This document shows, piece after piece, positions 1 through 9,042 of a stretch of DNA of 64,000 bases (position 1 is its first letter; each line of letters begins with the position of its first letter). The notes below the pieces were generated by a model. It had not been told where the DNA came from and did no database searches. It saw only the letters and a list, made by a program, of their open reading frames with translations. A program made the position numbers and the translations under genes. Source of the DNA: Rariloculus sp963665575. GTDB lineage: Bacteria; Pseudomonadota; Gammaproteobacteria; Steroidobacterales; Rariloculaceae. The stretch covers positions 248,001 to 312,000 of the forward strand of contig CAXXDW010000003.1 of NCBI GenBank assembly GCA_963665575.2, written 5' to 3'.

Positions 1-374
1 CCGTTTGCGACGAGGCTTCCGACGGACGCCGTCATTGGAGCGGCGAGATCTCGCAGGCAGAGCAAAATGCCGTGGAGGTCGCCCCGGAGATCCTGGCCCG
101 ATACGTTGGTGCGTACGAAGGATATTGGCAGGAGGCCTGGACCCGGGCCGACGTCACCGTGGAGGACGGGGAACTGTTCGTGCTGCGCACACCGCCCTAC
201 GCGCGCAACGCCACCGCGCAGTCCGAAAAGTCGCGACTGATCGCGCTGTCGGACACTGCGTTCGAGTGTACCTGCGGGCTTGGCTTCGTTTTCACGGCCG
301 AGGAAAGCGAGGTTGCGACGGAGGTCGCCGAGGTGCACGTGTCCGGCGCATGGCCGTTCGCACGCGTGCCCTAG
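1..374 (+). CDS. C-terminal part of a protein with a DUF3471-like tail (5' end outside window)
   Basis: The frame is open through the left edge of the window (first complete codon at 3) and ends with TAG at 372-374, so only the last 123 codons are seen. The visible part reads VAPEILARYVGAYEG, then a beta-rich stretch with VEDGELFVL. This is the layout of the DUF3471-type domain often found behind serine beta-lactamase-like hydrolases, where an 'L..YvG.Y' motif opens a small beta-barrel. The family assignment is weak because the catalytic part would lie upstream. It faces the convergent DUF6152 gene, 30 bases away. Confidence 0.5.
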   Translation, partial: VCDEASDGRRHWSGEISQAEQNAVEVAPEILARYVGAYEGYWQEAWTRADVTVEDGELFVLRTPPYARNATAQSEKSRLIALSDTAFECTCGLGFVFTAEESEVATEVAEVHVSGAWPFARVP

Positions 375-404
375 AAGACCGCCGCCACTGGCCCGGCGAC
401 AACG

Positions 405-1394
405 TTATTGCTGGTAACCGGGCCGGCAGTTGTAGGGATAGTCATCGCGCACGCTCGGCACGAAGTATTCCGTTTGCGTCAGCGGCTCGCGGAAGTAGGC
501 CGGGTCGTCAATGATCCACGTAATCTCGAGCTCGCCCGTCGCGCGGTTGACCTCCAGACGCTCCGCAAGCTTCAGGTCCTCCGTGTGCATGACTGCGCGC
601 CGCGGCTCGAGCGTGGCCGCGACGAAATGGTCGGTCGAGACGATCAGCGCCTCGCCCTCGAAATAGCCGGTCGAATGACCCATCGTGCTGCGCGGCAGAC
701 CGGGCGGCGGTGGCTCGCCGTCGAGATGGATGACGCGCTCGGAATCCATGAAATGGTGATCGATGACAACCCGGTCGGCTTCGCGCCGAATCTCGAACGG
801 TTCGTTGACATTGACCCAGAACCGGACGGGGCTCGCGGGATCGCAATAGATGGCCGGATCGTCGGCGATCGGATCGAAGGCCGCACGGGCACGCTCGCCC
901 TCCGGCGTCAGGACACCCTCGTACATGTACACCGAAAACACCTTCATGGCCCAGATTCCCGTTATGGAGTCAGATTCCTCGGAAACGTCGGACGGCGCGG
1001 CGAGCGTGGGGCCGAACAGCGTGTTGCTCCTGAGAACACTGCCGTCGGTGAAGTACGCGACGCGCACCGCGCAACCGACCGGGTTGATCCGGCCCGCAGC
1101 GCCTTCAAGCCTGATCGGCTCACCGACCCGGAAGGTTTCCTCGGTCAGTCCATTGCGCGCGAGCACCGAACGCGACGCGAGTTCGCATTGCCAAACCCGT
1201 TCATCGCCCGCTTCGTCACGCGTCGCTATGTACACGAACGCGTGCGGATTGATGAAGTCGAATCGAGAGACCACTCCCTCGATCGTGACGATTCGATCAT
1301 CGTCATAATGCGGAGCGACGCCGTGATGAGCGAAGGCAATCGTGAAGGCCAAAAGCAGCAGGTAGCCCGTCAAGCAGGCACATCGGTTACTCAA
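405..1394 (-). CDS. Secreted DUF6152 protein fused to a second beta-rich module
   Basis: A 329-residue exported protein. It starts with a short signal peptide (hydrophobic LLLLAFTIAFA) followed directly by AHHG, the usual cleavage and start context of DUF6152 proteins. Residues about 23-125 carry the DUF6152 pattern (IEGVVSRFDFINPHAFVYI). From about 190 on there is a second module with 'GYFEGEALIVSTDHF', 'EDLKLAERLEV' and 'WIIDDPAYF'. The same module appears in the proteins at 8172-8999 and 9043-10239. The start is a TTG, chosen because a strong GGGGAGG lies five bases upstream and the signal peptide begins there. Biochemical function is unknown; the location is probably periplasmic. Confidence 0.75.
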   Translation of the reverse strand: MSNRCACLTGYLLLLAFTIAFAHHGVAPHYDDDRIVTIEGVVSRFDFINPHAFVYIATRDEAGDERVWQCELASRSVLARNGLTEETFRVGEPIRLEGAAGRINPVGCAVRVAYFTDGSVLRSNTLFGPTLAAPSDVSEESDSITGIWAMKVFSVYMYEGVLTPEGERARAAFDPIADDPAIYCDPASPVRFWVNVNEPFEIRREADRVVIDHHFMDSERVIHLDGEPPPPGLPRSTMGHSTGYFEGEALIVSTDHFVAATLEPRRAVMHTEDLKLAERLEVNRATGELEITWIIDDPAYFREPLTQTEYFVPSVRDDYPYNCRPGYQQ

Positions 1395-1556
1395 CGCAAC
1401 CTCCCCGTTTCGGCATCAGCATCGCGTACCGTTCCGAATAACGACTATAACGCAGCAAGCCCGTCAAGCAGCACGGCCATCTCGAGGGTCCATCGACGCA
1501 CCCGCAAGCGGACGTTTAAACTACGCCCCTCGCGAGCCCACAGTCTGGAAGGCCAC

Positions 1557-2993
1557 ATGGAGAGCCACACCGACGACGCTGTTGCCGAGCCGGCGCGGCA
1601 AACGCCGGTCTACGGCCAGTGCGACGTACTCGTCGTCGGCGGCGGTCCGGCCGGGACGGCCGCGGCGGTTGCGGCAGCGCGCGAAGGTGCGCAGGTCATC
1701 CTCGTCGAGCGCTACGGCTGCCTGGGGGGACTGTCGACGGGCGGCCTCGTCTCCTGGATCGACCGCATGGCCGACTGGCAGGGCAATCTCGTCGTTGCGG
1801 GCATCGGCGAGGAGATCATGGACCGCTGCGGGAAGGACACGACACTCGGCCCGGAACGCGACATCTGGGGCTCGAAGAATCCCGTCGAAGCCGCCTACTG
1901 GCGCGTGCGAACGGCGGCACTGCGCGGCACGGTCCAATGGTCCCCGACCGTCGACCCCGAGATTCTCAAGCTCGTGTCGCATGACATCGTCCGCGAAGCG
2001 AAGGTCCGCGTGATCATGCACTGCTGGGTCGTTGCGGCCATCGAAGAGGACAGTGCCGTCGCCGGCGTGATCTTCGAGAGCAAGCAGGGTCGCTACGCGC
2101 TCAAGGCCCCCGTCGTCATCGATTGCACCGGCGACGGTGACGTGTTCGCCTACGCGAACGCGCTTTACGACGACGATTTCGACGCGGAGAGCGCCCACGC
2201 GCGCCTCAACACGAGCTTCCGCTTCGGCAGCGTCAACATGCGCCGCTATCTGGACTTTCGCATGTTGCGCCATGCCGAGCACAAGGACGTCATGCGGCGC
2301 GCCGCCGCCGAAGGCATCAAGCTGCTGGCGCACCCGACGCCGTACGACTCGGTTGCGCTCTTCCTGACGCCGAAGCTTGCCGGTTATTCTGCGCTCAATG
2401 TCGCGGATCTCACCGAAGTGGAGTTCATCTCCCGCGACGTCGCACGCAAGGGGCTCGAGTTCTACCGGGCCAACGTGCCGGGCTTCGAACGCGCCTGGAT
2501 TCACGACACGGCGGCGCAGATCGGCACCCGCCACGCGCGCCGTCTCACGGGCGTCGAGCGCATCACCATCGACCACTGGCGCGCGGACGGGCAATACTCC
2601 GACAGCATTGGCCTTTGCCCGGGATTCACCGAAGCGTTCCCGACGTTGCAGATTCCCTATCGGAGCCTCGTGCCCGAATCGGTCGATGGCCTGCTCGCGG
2701 CGGGCCGCAACCTCTCGGCCGATACCAAATCGCACGCGGCGCTGCGCGAGATCCCCGAGTGCTGGGTCATGGGCGAAGCCGCCGGCATCGCGGCGACCAT
2801 GGCCGTGTCCGACAGTGTTGAAGTTCGCGACGTCCCCGTCGCGGAACTACAGTCGCGGCTTGAGAAGCGCGGCGCAATCATCGATCCACCCGGCGAGTGG
2901 CGCGGCCGGCGAGACGATGCGGGGAGCACCGAGTCGGAGCTTGAAGACTCGATTCACTGGCGCGCCGTCGACGAGCAACGCGCGTTCGACTAG
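1557..2993 (+). CDS. FAD-dependent oxidoreductase (FAD_oxidored-type)
   Basis: A 478-residue flavoprotein. Near the N-terminus is a Rossmann dinucleotide motif (VVGGGPAGTAAAVAAA) and a nearby ERYGCLGGLSTGG segment. The latter is the arrangement seen in the PF12831 family of FAD-dependent dehydrogenases, where an 'LGG..t.G' loop holds FAD. A second FAD-contact region (LLAAGRNLSADTKSH, with GEAAGIAA following) sits near residue 385. The ATG at 1557 is preferred over the long in-frame open stretch upstream because GGAAGG lies just before it and the Rossmann fold follows within 30 residues. No signal peptide is seen, so it is probably cytoplasmic. The substrate cannot be told. It converges on the dehydratase gene. 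Confidence 0.8.
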   Translation: MESHTDDAVAEPARQTPVYGQCDVLVVGGGPAGTAAAVAAAREGAQVILVERYGCLGGLSTGGLVSWIDRMADWQGNLVVAGIGEEIMDRCGKDTTLGPERDIWGSKNPVEAAYWRVRTAALRGTVQWSPTVDPEILKLVSHDIVREAKVRVIMHCWVVAAIEEDSAVAGVIFESKQGRYALKAPVVIDCTGDGDVFAYANALYDDDFDAESAHARLNTSFRFGSVNMRRYLDFRMLRHAEHKDVMRRAAAEGIKLLAHPTPYDSVALFLTPKLAGYSALNVADLTEVEFISRDVARKGLEFYRANVPGFERAWIHDTAAQIGTRHARRLTGVERITIDHWRADGQYSDSIGLCPGFTEAFPTLQIPYRSLVPESVDGLLAAGRNLSADTKSHAALREIPECWVMGEAAGIAATMAVSDSVEVRDVPVAELQSRLEKRGAIIDPPGEWRGRRDDAGSTESELEDSIHWRAVDEQRAFD

Positions 2994-3188
2994 GGGTCGC
3001 GCCGAACCGGACGTACCCGAGCGACGAAAGACGCATGCAGTCCGGATGAAGTGCCGACAAGCGCTCGTCTTCGACGAGACAGTGTACCGCCCCACGTCGC
3101 AAGACGCGTACCGCTGCCTGCCGGGAATCGGCAACAGCCTGATCGCGCTGCCCGCGGATCGGCCAGGGCGCAACAGCGGCATCTATCC

Positions 3189-4874
3189 TCAATCGCAGGG
3201 CAGCAACACGGCCCCGGTTGACATGCCCTGCACGTCGCGCCGATAGATCGACAGATACCCGGACGCATCGGGCAATTCCCGAACACCGAGCTTCGACCGT
3301 CGCTGCGCCAGCTCTTCGGCTGGAACATCGACATCCATCGTGCGCGCTTCGACATCGATCGATATCCGGTCGCCGTTGCGAACGAGCGCGATCGGCCCGT
3401 CCACGGCGCTCTCGGGGGAAACCTCCGCGATCGTCATGCCCTTGTTGCAGAGTCCCGAAAGCTGACCGTCGGTGATGAACGCCGCCTTGTGCGTCAGGTC
3501 CGCCGCGAAGAGCGCATAGACGATGGACGAGGCGCCGCCGGCCATGCCCGGACCGCCCTTGGGTCCCATGCCGCGCGCGACCAGGGCGTGCCCGGGATTC
3601 ACGTCCCCGCGCTTGATCGCCGCGATGGCTTCAGCGGCGTTCTCGAAGACGATGGCTTCGCCCTCGAATCGGCCGGCCACCGAACCCTGTACGGCGCCGA
3701 GCTTGAGGATCGCGCTTTCCGGCGCCAGCGAGCCGCGCAGCACCACGATCGAGGCCTGTTCGGCGACCGGGCGCGACAGCGGCCGGATCAACTCATCGTC
3801 CGCGACTTCTGCGTCCGCGACGAGTTCGCCCATCGTCCGACCGCTGACCGTGATCGTATCCTTGTCGAGCAGCGAATCGAGCTGGCGTAGCAAGGCGCTC
3901 GCGCCGCCGGCCTGCTCGAACTCGTCTATCGTGTGCTCGCCGTTGGGGCGAATGGCGCTCAATACCGGAACGTCCTGACCGAGTTCGTTCGTCAGGCCGA
4001 AAATGTCGACATCCACGCCCGCCTCCTCCGCCGTCGCCTGCAAATGCTTGATGCAGTTGATCGAACCGCTGATCGCGAGCATGGCCCGCGTGGCGTTGCG
4101 AAACGCCGCGGGCGTCAGGATCTCGCGCGGCTTGAGGTCGTCCTGGACAAGTTCGACGATCCGCTCGCCCGACAGCCGCGCCTGCTCGAACATGCGCGGA
4201 CTGTTGGCAAGCACCGGCGCGCTGCCCGGCAGCGTCATGCCGAGCACTTCGCAGACGACATGCATGGAATTGGCCGTGGCCATGCCCTGACACACGCCCG
4301 GGCCCTGGATCGCGACATCGGTCATCGCGAGCAGCCGTTCGCGCGACAGCTTGCCGAGTGCCGCCTGCACGGAAGCCACGAACACGTCCTCGATATCCAC
4401 GTGCTTGCCGTCGAGCTTGCCCGCAGGCTGATAGCCGCAAATGACGAGAATCGTCGGGATGTTGAGCCGCCCGGCCGCCATGAGGTGAGCCGGCATCGTC
4501 TTGTCGCAGGAGCTCAGGCAGACCATGCCGTCGAGCTGGCCGCCCTCGACCGCGATCTCGATGTCGTTGACGAGCAGGTCGCGGCTCGGAAGGATGTAGC
4601 CGCCCTGATGACCCATTCCGATCATCAGGTCGCTCGGCGCCGCGGTCCTGATCTCGATCGGATAGCCGCCTGCGTTGCGAACTCCCTGCTTGACGACCTC
4701 CGAGACGCCGTCGAGATGACGGTAGCAGATGGCGAGTTCCGACGAACTGTTGACGATGGCGATCTTAGGCTTCTCGAGATCCTCCTCGGAGAGTCCCATC
4801 GCCTTCCAATGGGCACGCCGCAAGGCTTCCCAGGTCGTTCCCGGCTGCGCCATGCTGCGTAGCTTGCGTTGCAT
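3189..4874 (-). CDS. IlvD/EDD-family dehydratase (probable sugar-acid or hydroxyacid dehydratase)
   Basis: A 561-residue member of the iron-sulfur dihydroxy-acid / phosphogluconate dehydratase family. The three cysteines expected to bind the Fe-S cluster are visible: in NSSSELAICYRH, in CLSSCDKTMPAH and in GPGVCQGMATANSM. The C-terminal half has the typical GMGPKGGPGM and DGQLSG motifs. It lies 17 bases downstream of an FAH-family gene, which is typical of non-phosphorylative sugar-acid catabolism (a dehydratase makes a 2-keto-3-deoxy acid) rather than branched-chain amino-acid synthesis. No ilvC/ilvE neighbours are present. The ATG at 4874 is used; an internal ATG seven codons later is also possible. 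Confidence 0.85.
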   Translation of the reverse strand: MQRKLRSMAQPGTTWEALRRAHWKAMGLSEEDLEKPKIAIVNSSSELAICYRHLDGVSEVVKQGVRNAGGYPIEIRTAAPSDLMIGMGHQGGYILPSRDLLVNDIEIAVEGGQLDGMVCLSSCDKTMPAHLMAAGRLNIPTILVICGYQPAGKLDGKHVDIEDVFVASVQAALGKLSRERLLAMTDVAIQGPGVCQGMATANSMHVVCEVLGMTLPGSAPVLANSPRMFEQARLSGERIVELVQDDLKPREILTPAAFRNATRAMLAISGSINCIKHLQATAEEAGVDVDIFGLTNELGQDVPVLSAIRPNGEHTIDEFEQAGGASALLRQLDSLLDKDTITVSGRTMGELVADAEVADDELIRPLSRPVAEQASIVVLRGSLAPESAILKLGAVQGSVAGRFEGEAIVFENAAEAIAAIKRGDVNPGHALVARGMGPKGGPGMAGGASSIVYALFAADLTHKAAFITDGQLSGLCNKGMTIAEVSPESAVDGPIALVRNGDRISIDVEARTMDVDVPAEELAQRRSKLGVRELPDASGYLSIYRRDVQGMSTGAVLLPCD

Positions 4875-4891
4875 CGCTGCGTCGCCGGATT

Positions 4892-5677
4892 TCAGGTTAC
4901 GACGACTTCGATCTCGCCGAGCCCTTCGATGCCGGCATTGATCACGTCGCCCTTGACGACGAGACCGATATTCTCCGGCGTACCCGTCAGGATGATGTCG
5001 CCGGCGGCAAGCTCATAGTGCCGCGAGAGGATGGCGATTCCTTCCGGCACCGACCAGCGTTGCAGAGAGAGGTCCGAATCCTGCCTGACTTCGCCGTTGA
5101 CGCTGAGCCAGATCCGGCCGTCGACCGCATGACCGTGTGTCGCAACGGGATGAAGCGGCCCGCAGGGCGCCGAATTGTCGAAGGACTTGCTGATCGCCCA
5201 GGGACGCGACAACTGCTGCGCGACCTGCTGCAGGTCCTGCCGCGTCATGTCCAGACCGACGCCGTAGCCGTAAACGTGATCGAGCGCGTCAGCCGGATCG
5301 ATGTCCTTGCCGCCGCTGTGCAGCGCCACGACCATCTCGCCTTCGTAGCGCAGCTCAGTCGTCATCGGCGGATACGGGAAACCGTTGCGATAGTCGGTCA
5401 CGGCGTCGCGTGGCTTGATGAAGAAAAACGGCGGCGTTTCGTCCGGATTGTCACCGCTCTCGATCGCGTGAGCGCGGTAGTTGCGGCCCAGACAGTAGAC
5501 ACGTCGAACGGGAAAACGCTGGCTCGAGCCTGCGATTTCCATCGAGACGACGCCCGGCGGGTCGATGACGTAGTCCGGGCTCTGGGCGCGGGCCGTGCCG
5601 GGTACACAGGCCGCAGTTGCGGCTGCAGCGCTTCCGGTCAGGAACCGGCGCCGGCTCGCGTTATCGGTATCTCTCAT
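4892..5677 (-). CDS. Tat-exported fumarylacetoacetate hydrolase-family protein
   Basis: A 261-residue protein. It opens with a twin-arginine signal (SRRRFLTGSAAAATAA, cleavage near ARA-Q) and continues as an FAH-domain protein: CLGRNYRAHAIE, PFFFIKP, the metal-binding E-x-E in LRYEGEMVV, GYGVGLDMT and ILTGTPENIG. The family hydrolyses or decarboxylates 3-acylpyruvate-type compounds with a divalent metal. The ATG at 5677 is chosen because GGGGAG lies about ten bases upstream and the Tat signal then starts properly; the frame stays open 32 codons further upstream. It is the first gene of a two-gene unit with the dehydratase. A Tat signal on an FAH enzyme is unusual, since most are cytoplasmic. 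Confidence 0.8.
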   Translation of the reverse strand: MRDTDNASRRRFLTGSAAAATAACVPGTARAQSPDYVIDPPGVVSMEIAGSSQRFPVRRVYCLGRNYRAHAIESGDNPDETPPFFFIKPRDAVTDYRNGFPYPPMTTELRYEGEMVVALHSGGKDIDPADALDHVYGYGVGLDMTRQDLQQVAQQLSRPWAISKSFDNSAPCGPLHPVATHGHAVDGRIWLSVNGEVRQDSDLSLQRWSVPEGIAILSRHYELAAGDIILTGTPENIGLVVKGDVINAGIEGLGEIEVVVT

Positions 5678-5728
5678 GGTTCGACTCCCCTCTCTGCGTT
5701 TCGATTCAGGCTCGACTGCACGGAAATG

Positions 5729-5756
5729 ATAGTAGCAATTGAAGGCGGTTACTAAA
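5729..5756 (-). promoter_or_regulatory. Candidate sigma70 promoter of the FAH-dehydratase unit
   Basis: Read on the minus strand, a TTTAGT (-35, at 5751-5756) is followed by a 16-base spacer and a TACTAT (-10, at 5729-5734). It lies about 50 bases before the ATG at 5677 in the gap between the divergent FAH and tannase genes. The call rests on sequence match alone. Confidence 0.35.
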
Positions 5757-5973
5757 CTCGCTGTGTGCAGCACCGGAACCGCGTGCCAACCATCCCGTCA
5801 CCCGCAAGTTCGGCGACCGCCGAGTCGCGGTGTTTCGCGGGCGAAACAGCGAAGCTGGCAGGCTGCCGGCAACCTGACGTGGACTTCACATGGCGCCGCG
5901 ACCTGCGTTCCGGTAGATTCTTCGAACCGGCACGGCGGCATGTGCCTTATGAACATTTGGGGGAGGACTGGCG

Positions 5974-7590
5974 ATGCTCGGAAGTTCACGAATGCCAGCA
6001 GGCACGGCCGCCTGGATCCTGACCACGGCTGCGGCTCTCGCAGTACCGGCAACCGCGGGTGCGCAGGCCTTCTCCAACGCAGCGAACGCGAGCGTCGACT
6101 ACTCGGTCGCCGACATTGCGCCCGGCAAGGCCTGCGAGGCGCTCAACGAGTTTTCCGGCGACGATATCGTCGGACTTGAGGCCGAGACGGTTCCGGCTTC
6201 CGGTGGGGCGCCCGCGTACTGTCTCGTTACCGGTCGGCTCGATCCGGAGATCGCCTTCGAGGTCGCGCTGCCGGCGAACTGGAACGGACGCTTCTACATG
6301 ATCGGCAACGGCGGCCATGCCGGACAGGCGCTCGATTCCCCGGGGCGCGTCGCGGACCGCCACGAGGCGCTCGGGCTCGGGTTTGCATTCGCACAAACGA
6401 ACACCGGCCACGACGCGCGCGAGGAACCCGGCGCGACCTTCGTCCTTTCGAACCCGCAAAAGGCGATCGACTATGCGTACCGTGCGGTGCACCTGACGGC
6501 CGCGACGGCGAAGGCGATCACCGCGGACTACTACAGCCGGCCGGTGTCGTATGCCTACTGGAACTCCTGTTCAAACGGCGGCCGCCAGGGGCTCATCGAA
6601 GCCCAGCGTTTTCCCGATGACTTCGATGGCATCGTCGCCAACGCGCCCTGGGTCGACCAGACCGGTTTCACGATCGGCGCGATCTGGAACCAGCGGGCGC
6701 TCGACGATGCACCCGTGACGCCCGCCAAGATGACGCTTGTCGCCGAACGCGTGATGGCGGTCTGCGATGCGGTCGACGGTCTCGTCGACGGCCTCATCGA
6801 CGATCCGCGCGCCTGCGACTTCGATCCGGCTCGCGATGTCGCGATGTGCAGCGCGGGGGCGGACGCCGACGACTGCCTGACGCCGGAACAGGCCGGCACC
6901 ATCGCCAGGATCTACGGCGGTGTCGTCAGCAACGGCGAGGCGTACTTCCCGGGATTCGAGCCGGGCAGCGAAGCCGTGATTTCGGGACTCTTCGGAGGCG
7001 GTTCGGGCAGCGGCTGGCTCAACGTGATCGTTCCCGCACAGGCTGGCGCAACCGTCGCCGATTTCAGGCTCGCCGAGAACACGATGAAGTATCTCGTCTT
7101 CGATCCGCCGCAACCGGACTGGGACCATCGCAGCTTCGATTTCGACCGCGACGTCGCACTGCTCGACGCATGGGGCGAACAGGCCGACGCCAACAACCCC
7201 GAACTCGAAGCTTTCCGCGTGCGCGGCGGCAAGCTCATCATGACCTACGGCTGGGCCGATGCGATCCTGCAACCGCAGATGGGCGTGAACTACTACGAGC
7301 GCGCGGTCGAAGTGAACGGACCGGACACGCCCGACTTCTTCCGGCTCTTCATGCTCCCCGGAATGGCGCACTGCGCCGGCGGCGTCGGCCCGGACCGCCA
7401 TGACGCGGTAAGCGCGATCATCGACTGGGTCGAGGCCGGTCAGGCACCCGATTCGATGCTCGCCAGCAAGATGGAGAACGGTGAGGTCGTGCGGACGCGG
7501 CCGCTGTGCCCTTACCCTGAGGTCGCGCGCTACTCGGGCCAGGGCAGCATTGACGATGCGGCCAATTTCAGTTGCGTCGTACCGGAGTAG
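5974..7590 (+). CDS. Secreted tannase/feruloyl esterase-family hydrolase
   Basis: A 538-residue alpha/beta-hydrolase with a signal peptide (hydrophobic residues about 12-28, cleavage after AGA). The tannase-family CS-D-HC motif is complete: nucleophile Ser200 in SCSNGGRQG preceded by Cys199, an aspartate in GWADAILQP near residue 429, and the catalytic His followed by Cys in MAHCAGG near residue 467. The two cysteines are known in this family to form a disulfide joining the catalytic residues. The GNGGHAG oxyanion region is at about 111-117. A strong GGGGGAGGA ribosome site precedes the ATG. The likely substrates are aromatic esters such as feruloyl or galloyl esters, or terephthalate monoesters; specificity is not readable. 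Confidence 0.85.
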   Translation: MLGSSRMPAGTAAWILTTAAALAVPATAGAQAFSNAANASVDYSVADIAPGKACEALNEFSGDDIVGLEAETVPASGGAPAYCLVTGRLDPEIAFEVALPANWNGRFYMIGNGGHAGQALDSPGRVADRHEALGLGFAFAQTNTGHDAREEPGATFVLSNPQKAIDYAYRAVHLTAATAKAITADYYSRPVSYAYWNSCSNGGRQGLIEAQRFPDDFDGIVANAPWVDQTGFTIGAIWNQRALDDAPVTPAKMTLVAERVMAVCDAVDGLVDGLIDDPRACDFDPARDVAMCSAGADADDCLTPEQAGTIARIYGGVVSNGEAYFPGFEPGSEAVISGLFGGGSGSGWLNVIVPAQAGATVADFRLAENTMKYLVFDPPQPDWDHRSFDFDRDVALLDAWGEQADANNPELEAFRVRGGKLIMTYGWADAILQPQMGVNYYERAVEVNGPDTPDFFRLFMLPGMAHCAGGVGPDRHDAVSAIIDWVEAGQAPDSMLASKMENGEVVRTRPLCPYPEVARYSGQGSIDDAANFSCVVPE

Positions 7591-7689
7591 CGGGTCTTAC
7601 CGGGCTCGACGATCAGCGCAGCGCAGGACCGGGGCTAGCGGACGTCCCGCAAGCCTGGCGTCTCAGACCACCGGGAGAGCTTGCCCACC

Positions 7690-8103
7690 CTATTGCGCGC
7701 TCGGCGCACCGATTCCGGCCGAACCTACCTCGAGGGTGGAGCCGTCCGGCAGCGTCACGGAACCGCCGTTGGCGGTATTGGAGCCGTCGCGCGAGCGGTA
7801 GCCCAGGATGACGACCTCGGTTCCCGGCGGCAGGGAATCCCTGTTCCAGCCGCGCCGTATCAGCGCGTTCGGCGCCCCGCCCTCGATGCGCCACTCCTGC
7901 ACGTCGCCGGCGTCGGTGGTCACTCGCAGGTAGATCCACGAATGCGGGTTGGTGAATTCCATGCGGATCACCTCGCCGCGCAAGCGAATCGGCTGGTTGA
8001 TATCGAACTCCGCGGAGAATGAGTGATGAGCGGCGGCGGGTCCGGCAGCAAACGCGCCCACCAACGCGGCGCAGGCCGTAGCGGCGAAAATCTTCGGTGA
8101 CAT
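7690..8103 (-). CDS. Secreted DUF6152 protein (stand-alone)
   Basis: A 137-residue exported protein with a signal peptide ending in AAA, then HHSFSAEFD and a 'GEVIRMEFTNPHSWIYL' core, which is the DUF6152 signature. Unlike the larger paralogue at 405-1394 it stops after this domain. The ATG at 8103 is used because GAGGT lies nine bases before it; a GTG seven codons upstream is a poorer choice. It is followed at 68 bases upstream by a same-strand gene (8172-8999) carrying the module that is fused to DUF6152 at 405-1394. This suggests the two products work together. Molecular role unknown. Confidence 0.8.
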   Translation of the reverse strand: MSPKIFAATACAALVGAFAAGPAAAHHSFSAEFDINQPIRLRGEVIRMEFTNPHSWIYLRVTTDAGDVQEWRIEGGAPNALIRRGWNRDSLPPGTEVVILGYRSRDGSNTANGGSVTLPDGSTLEVGSAGIGAPSAQ

Positions 8104-8171
8104 CGGTCGTACCTCGTGTTTCACGTTGGTGACGTCGCGCGGTCGCAGCTTGAGCCGTCCGCTTGTCGATC

Positions 8172-8999
8172 CTATGGCGCTTCGGACTCCGGCTCGGGAT
8201 CTCGCGTCATGAATTCGCCATAAAGCAGTTCTTCAGAGAACTTCACGCAGTTGAACTCGAGCAGCCGCGCATTTTCGTCGATGAGCCGATACAGCGGCAT
8301 GCTTATCGTCCACGGCCGCGCAAATGTCTGCGGATCGTCGATCGTGGCCTCGTACTGCATGGTGTTCTCGTCAATCAGCGTGTAACGCTCCGTCACGATC
8401 ATCGCCGAACTGTGATGGTTGCCGGCGCGGTCGAACCAGGTCCGATCGAGATTCGAATTGACCTCGATGACGAGCGTGTCGCCGTCCCAGGAGCCATTCG
8501 AGCGGCCCATCCAGAGGTCGACCGGAGCGATCTGGTGATCGGTCATGTAAACGGGACGGTTCGCATTGGCATACGTGTACGAGAACAGGATCACGTCGCC
8601 CTCGCCCTGGACGATCTGGAACGGGTATGGCATGTAGGTCGCACGCGGGATCCCCGCCATGTAGCAGTTGGCCTCGGGGTCCGACGCGGGCCAGCCGGCA
8701 CGGTTCTCCTCGCGCCTGGCCAATGCCTCCGGCAGATAGGGAATCTCTCCGCCCGCCACGACGCTCTGGCCGGCCGGGATCGCGGCGATCGCGCCAAGCT
8801 GCCAGAATCGTTGGAGCGGTTCGGCGGTGTGGGCCTCGAGATTCCAGTGGGCCGTGTTCATCGCCTGCCAGATGCCGTTGAGATTGGGCCTGTCGCCGAT
8901 CCGATCGGGTCGCTCGCGATCCTGAGCGGCGGCTCCCGGCGCAAAACCCAACGTGATTCCGGCGAGCAGGCAAAGTGTGGCTGGCAGTCGGCTGTGCAT
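8172..8999 (-). CDS. Secreted protein of unknown function with shared C-terminal beta module
   Basis: A 275-residue exported protein with a signal peptide (cleavage near AAAQD), then RPNLNGIWQ, DPEANCYMAGIPRA and a C-terminal module: 'GSWDGDTLVIEVNSNL', 'VTERYTLIDENTMQYEATIDDPQTF', 'PWT'. The same module occurs in the neighbour at 9043-10239 and in the fusion at 405-1394. Proteins of this type are widespread in proteobacterial and acidobacterial genomes but have no assigned function as far as I know. The ATG at 8999 is preferred over an upstream TTG since the signal peptide starts there, though no strong ribosome site is visible. Confidence 0.7.
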   Translation of the reverse strand: MHSRLPATLCLLAGITLGFAPGAAAQDRERPDRIGDRPNLNGIWQAMNTAHWNLEAHTAEPLQRFWQLGAIAAIPAGQSVVAGGEIPYLPEALARREENRAGWPASDPEANCYMAGIPRATYMPYPFQIVQGEGDVILFSYTYANANRPVYMTDHQIAPVDLWMGRSNGSWDGDTLVIEVNSNLDRTWFDRAGNHHSSAMIVTERYTLIDENTMQYEATIDDPQTFARPWTISMPLYRLIDENARLLEFNCVKFSEELLYGEFMTRDPEPESEAP

Positions 9000-9042
9000 G
9001 CGCCTAATATTAGCTGACAATCATCCGGAGCGGGAGACTACG

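Noticed and set aside
408..1556. Long open frame ahead of the FAD oxidoreductase, in frame with it
   Set aside because: It is antisense to the DUF6152 gene and lacks family sequence. The Rossmann motif and a ribosome site place the true start at 1557.
3189..4874. Gene as ilvD of branched-chain amino-acid synthesis
   Set aside because: The neighbourhood (FAH partner, no ilv genes) fits a sugar-acid or catabolic dehydratase better.
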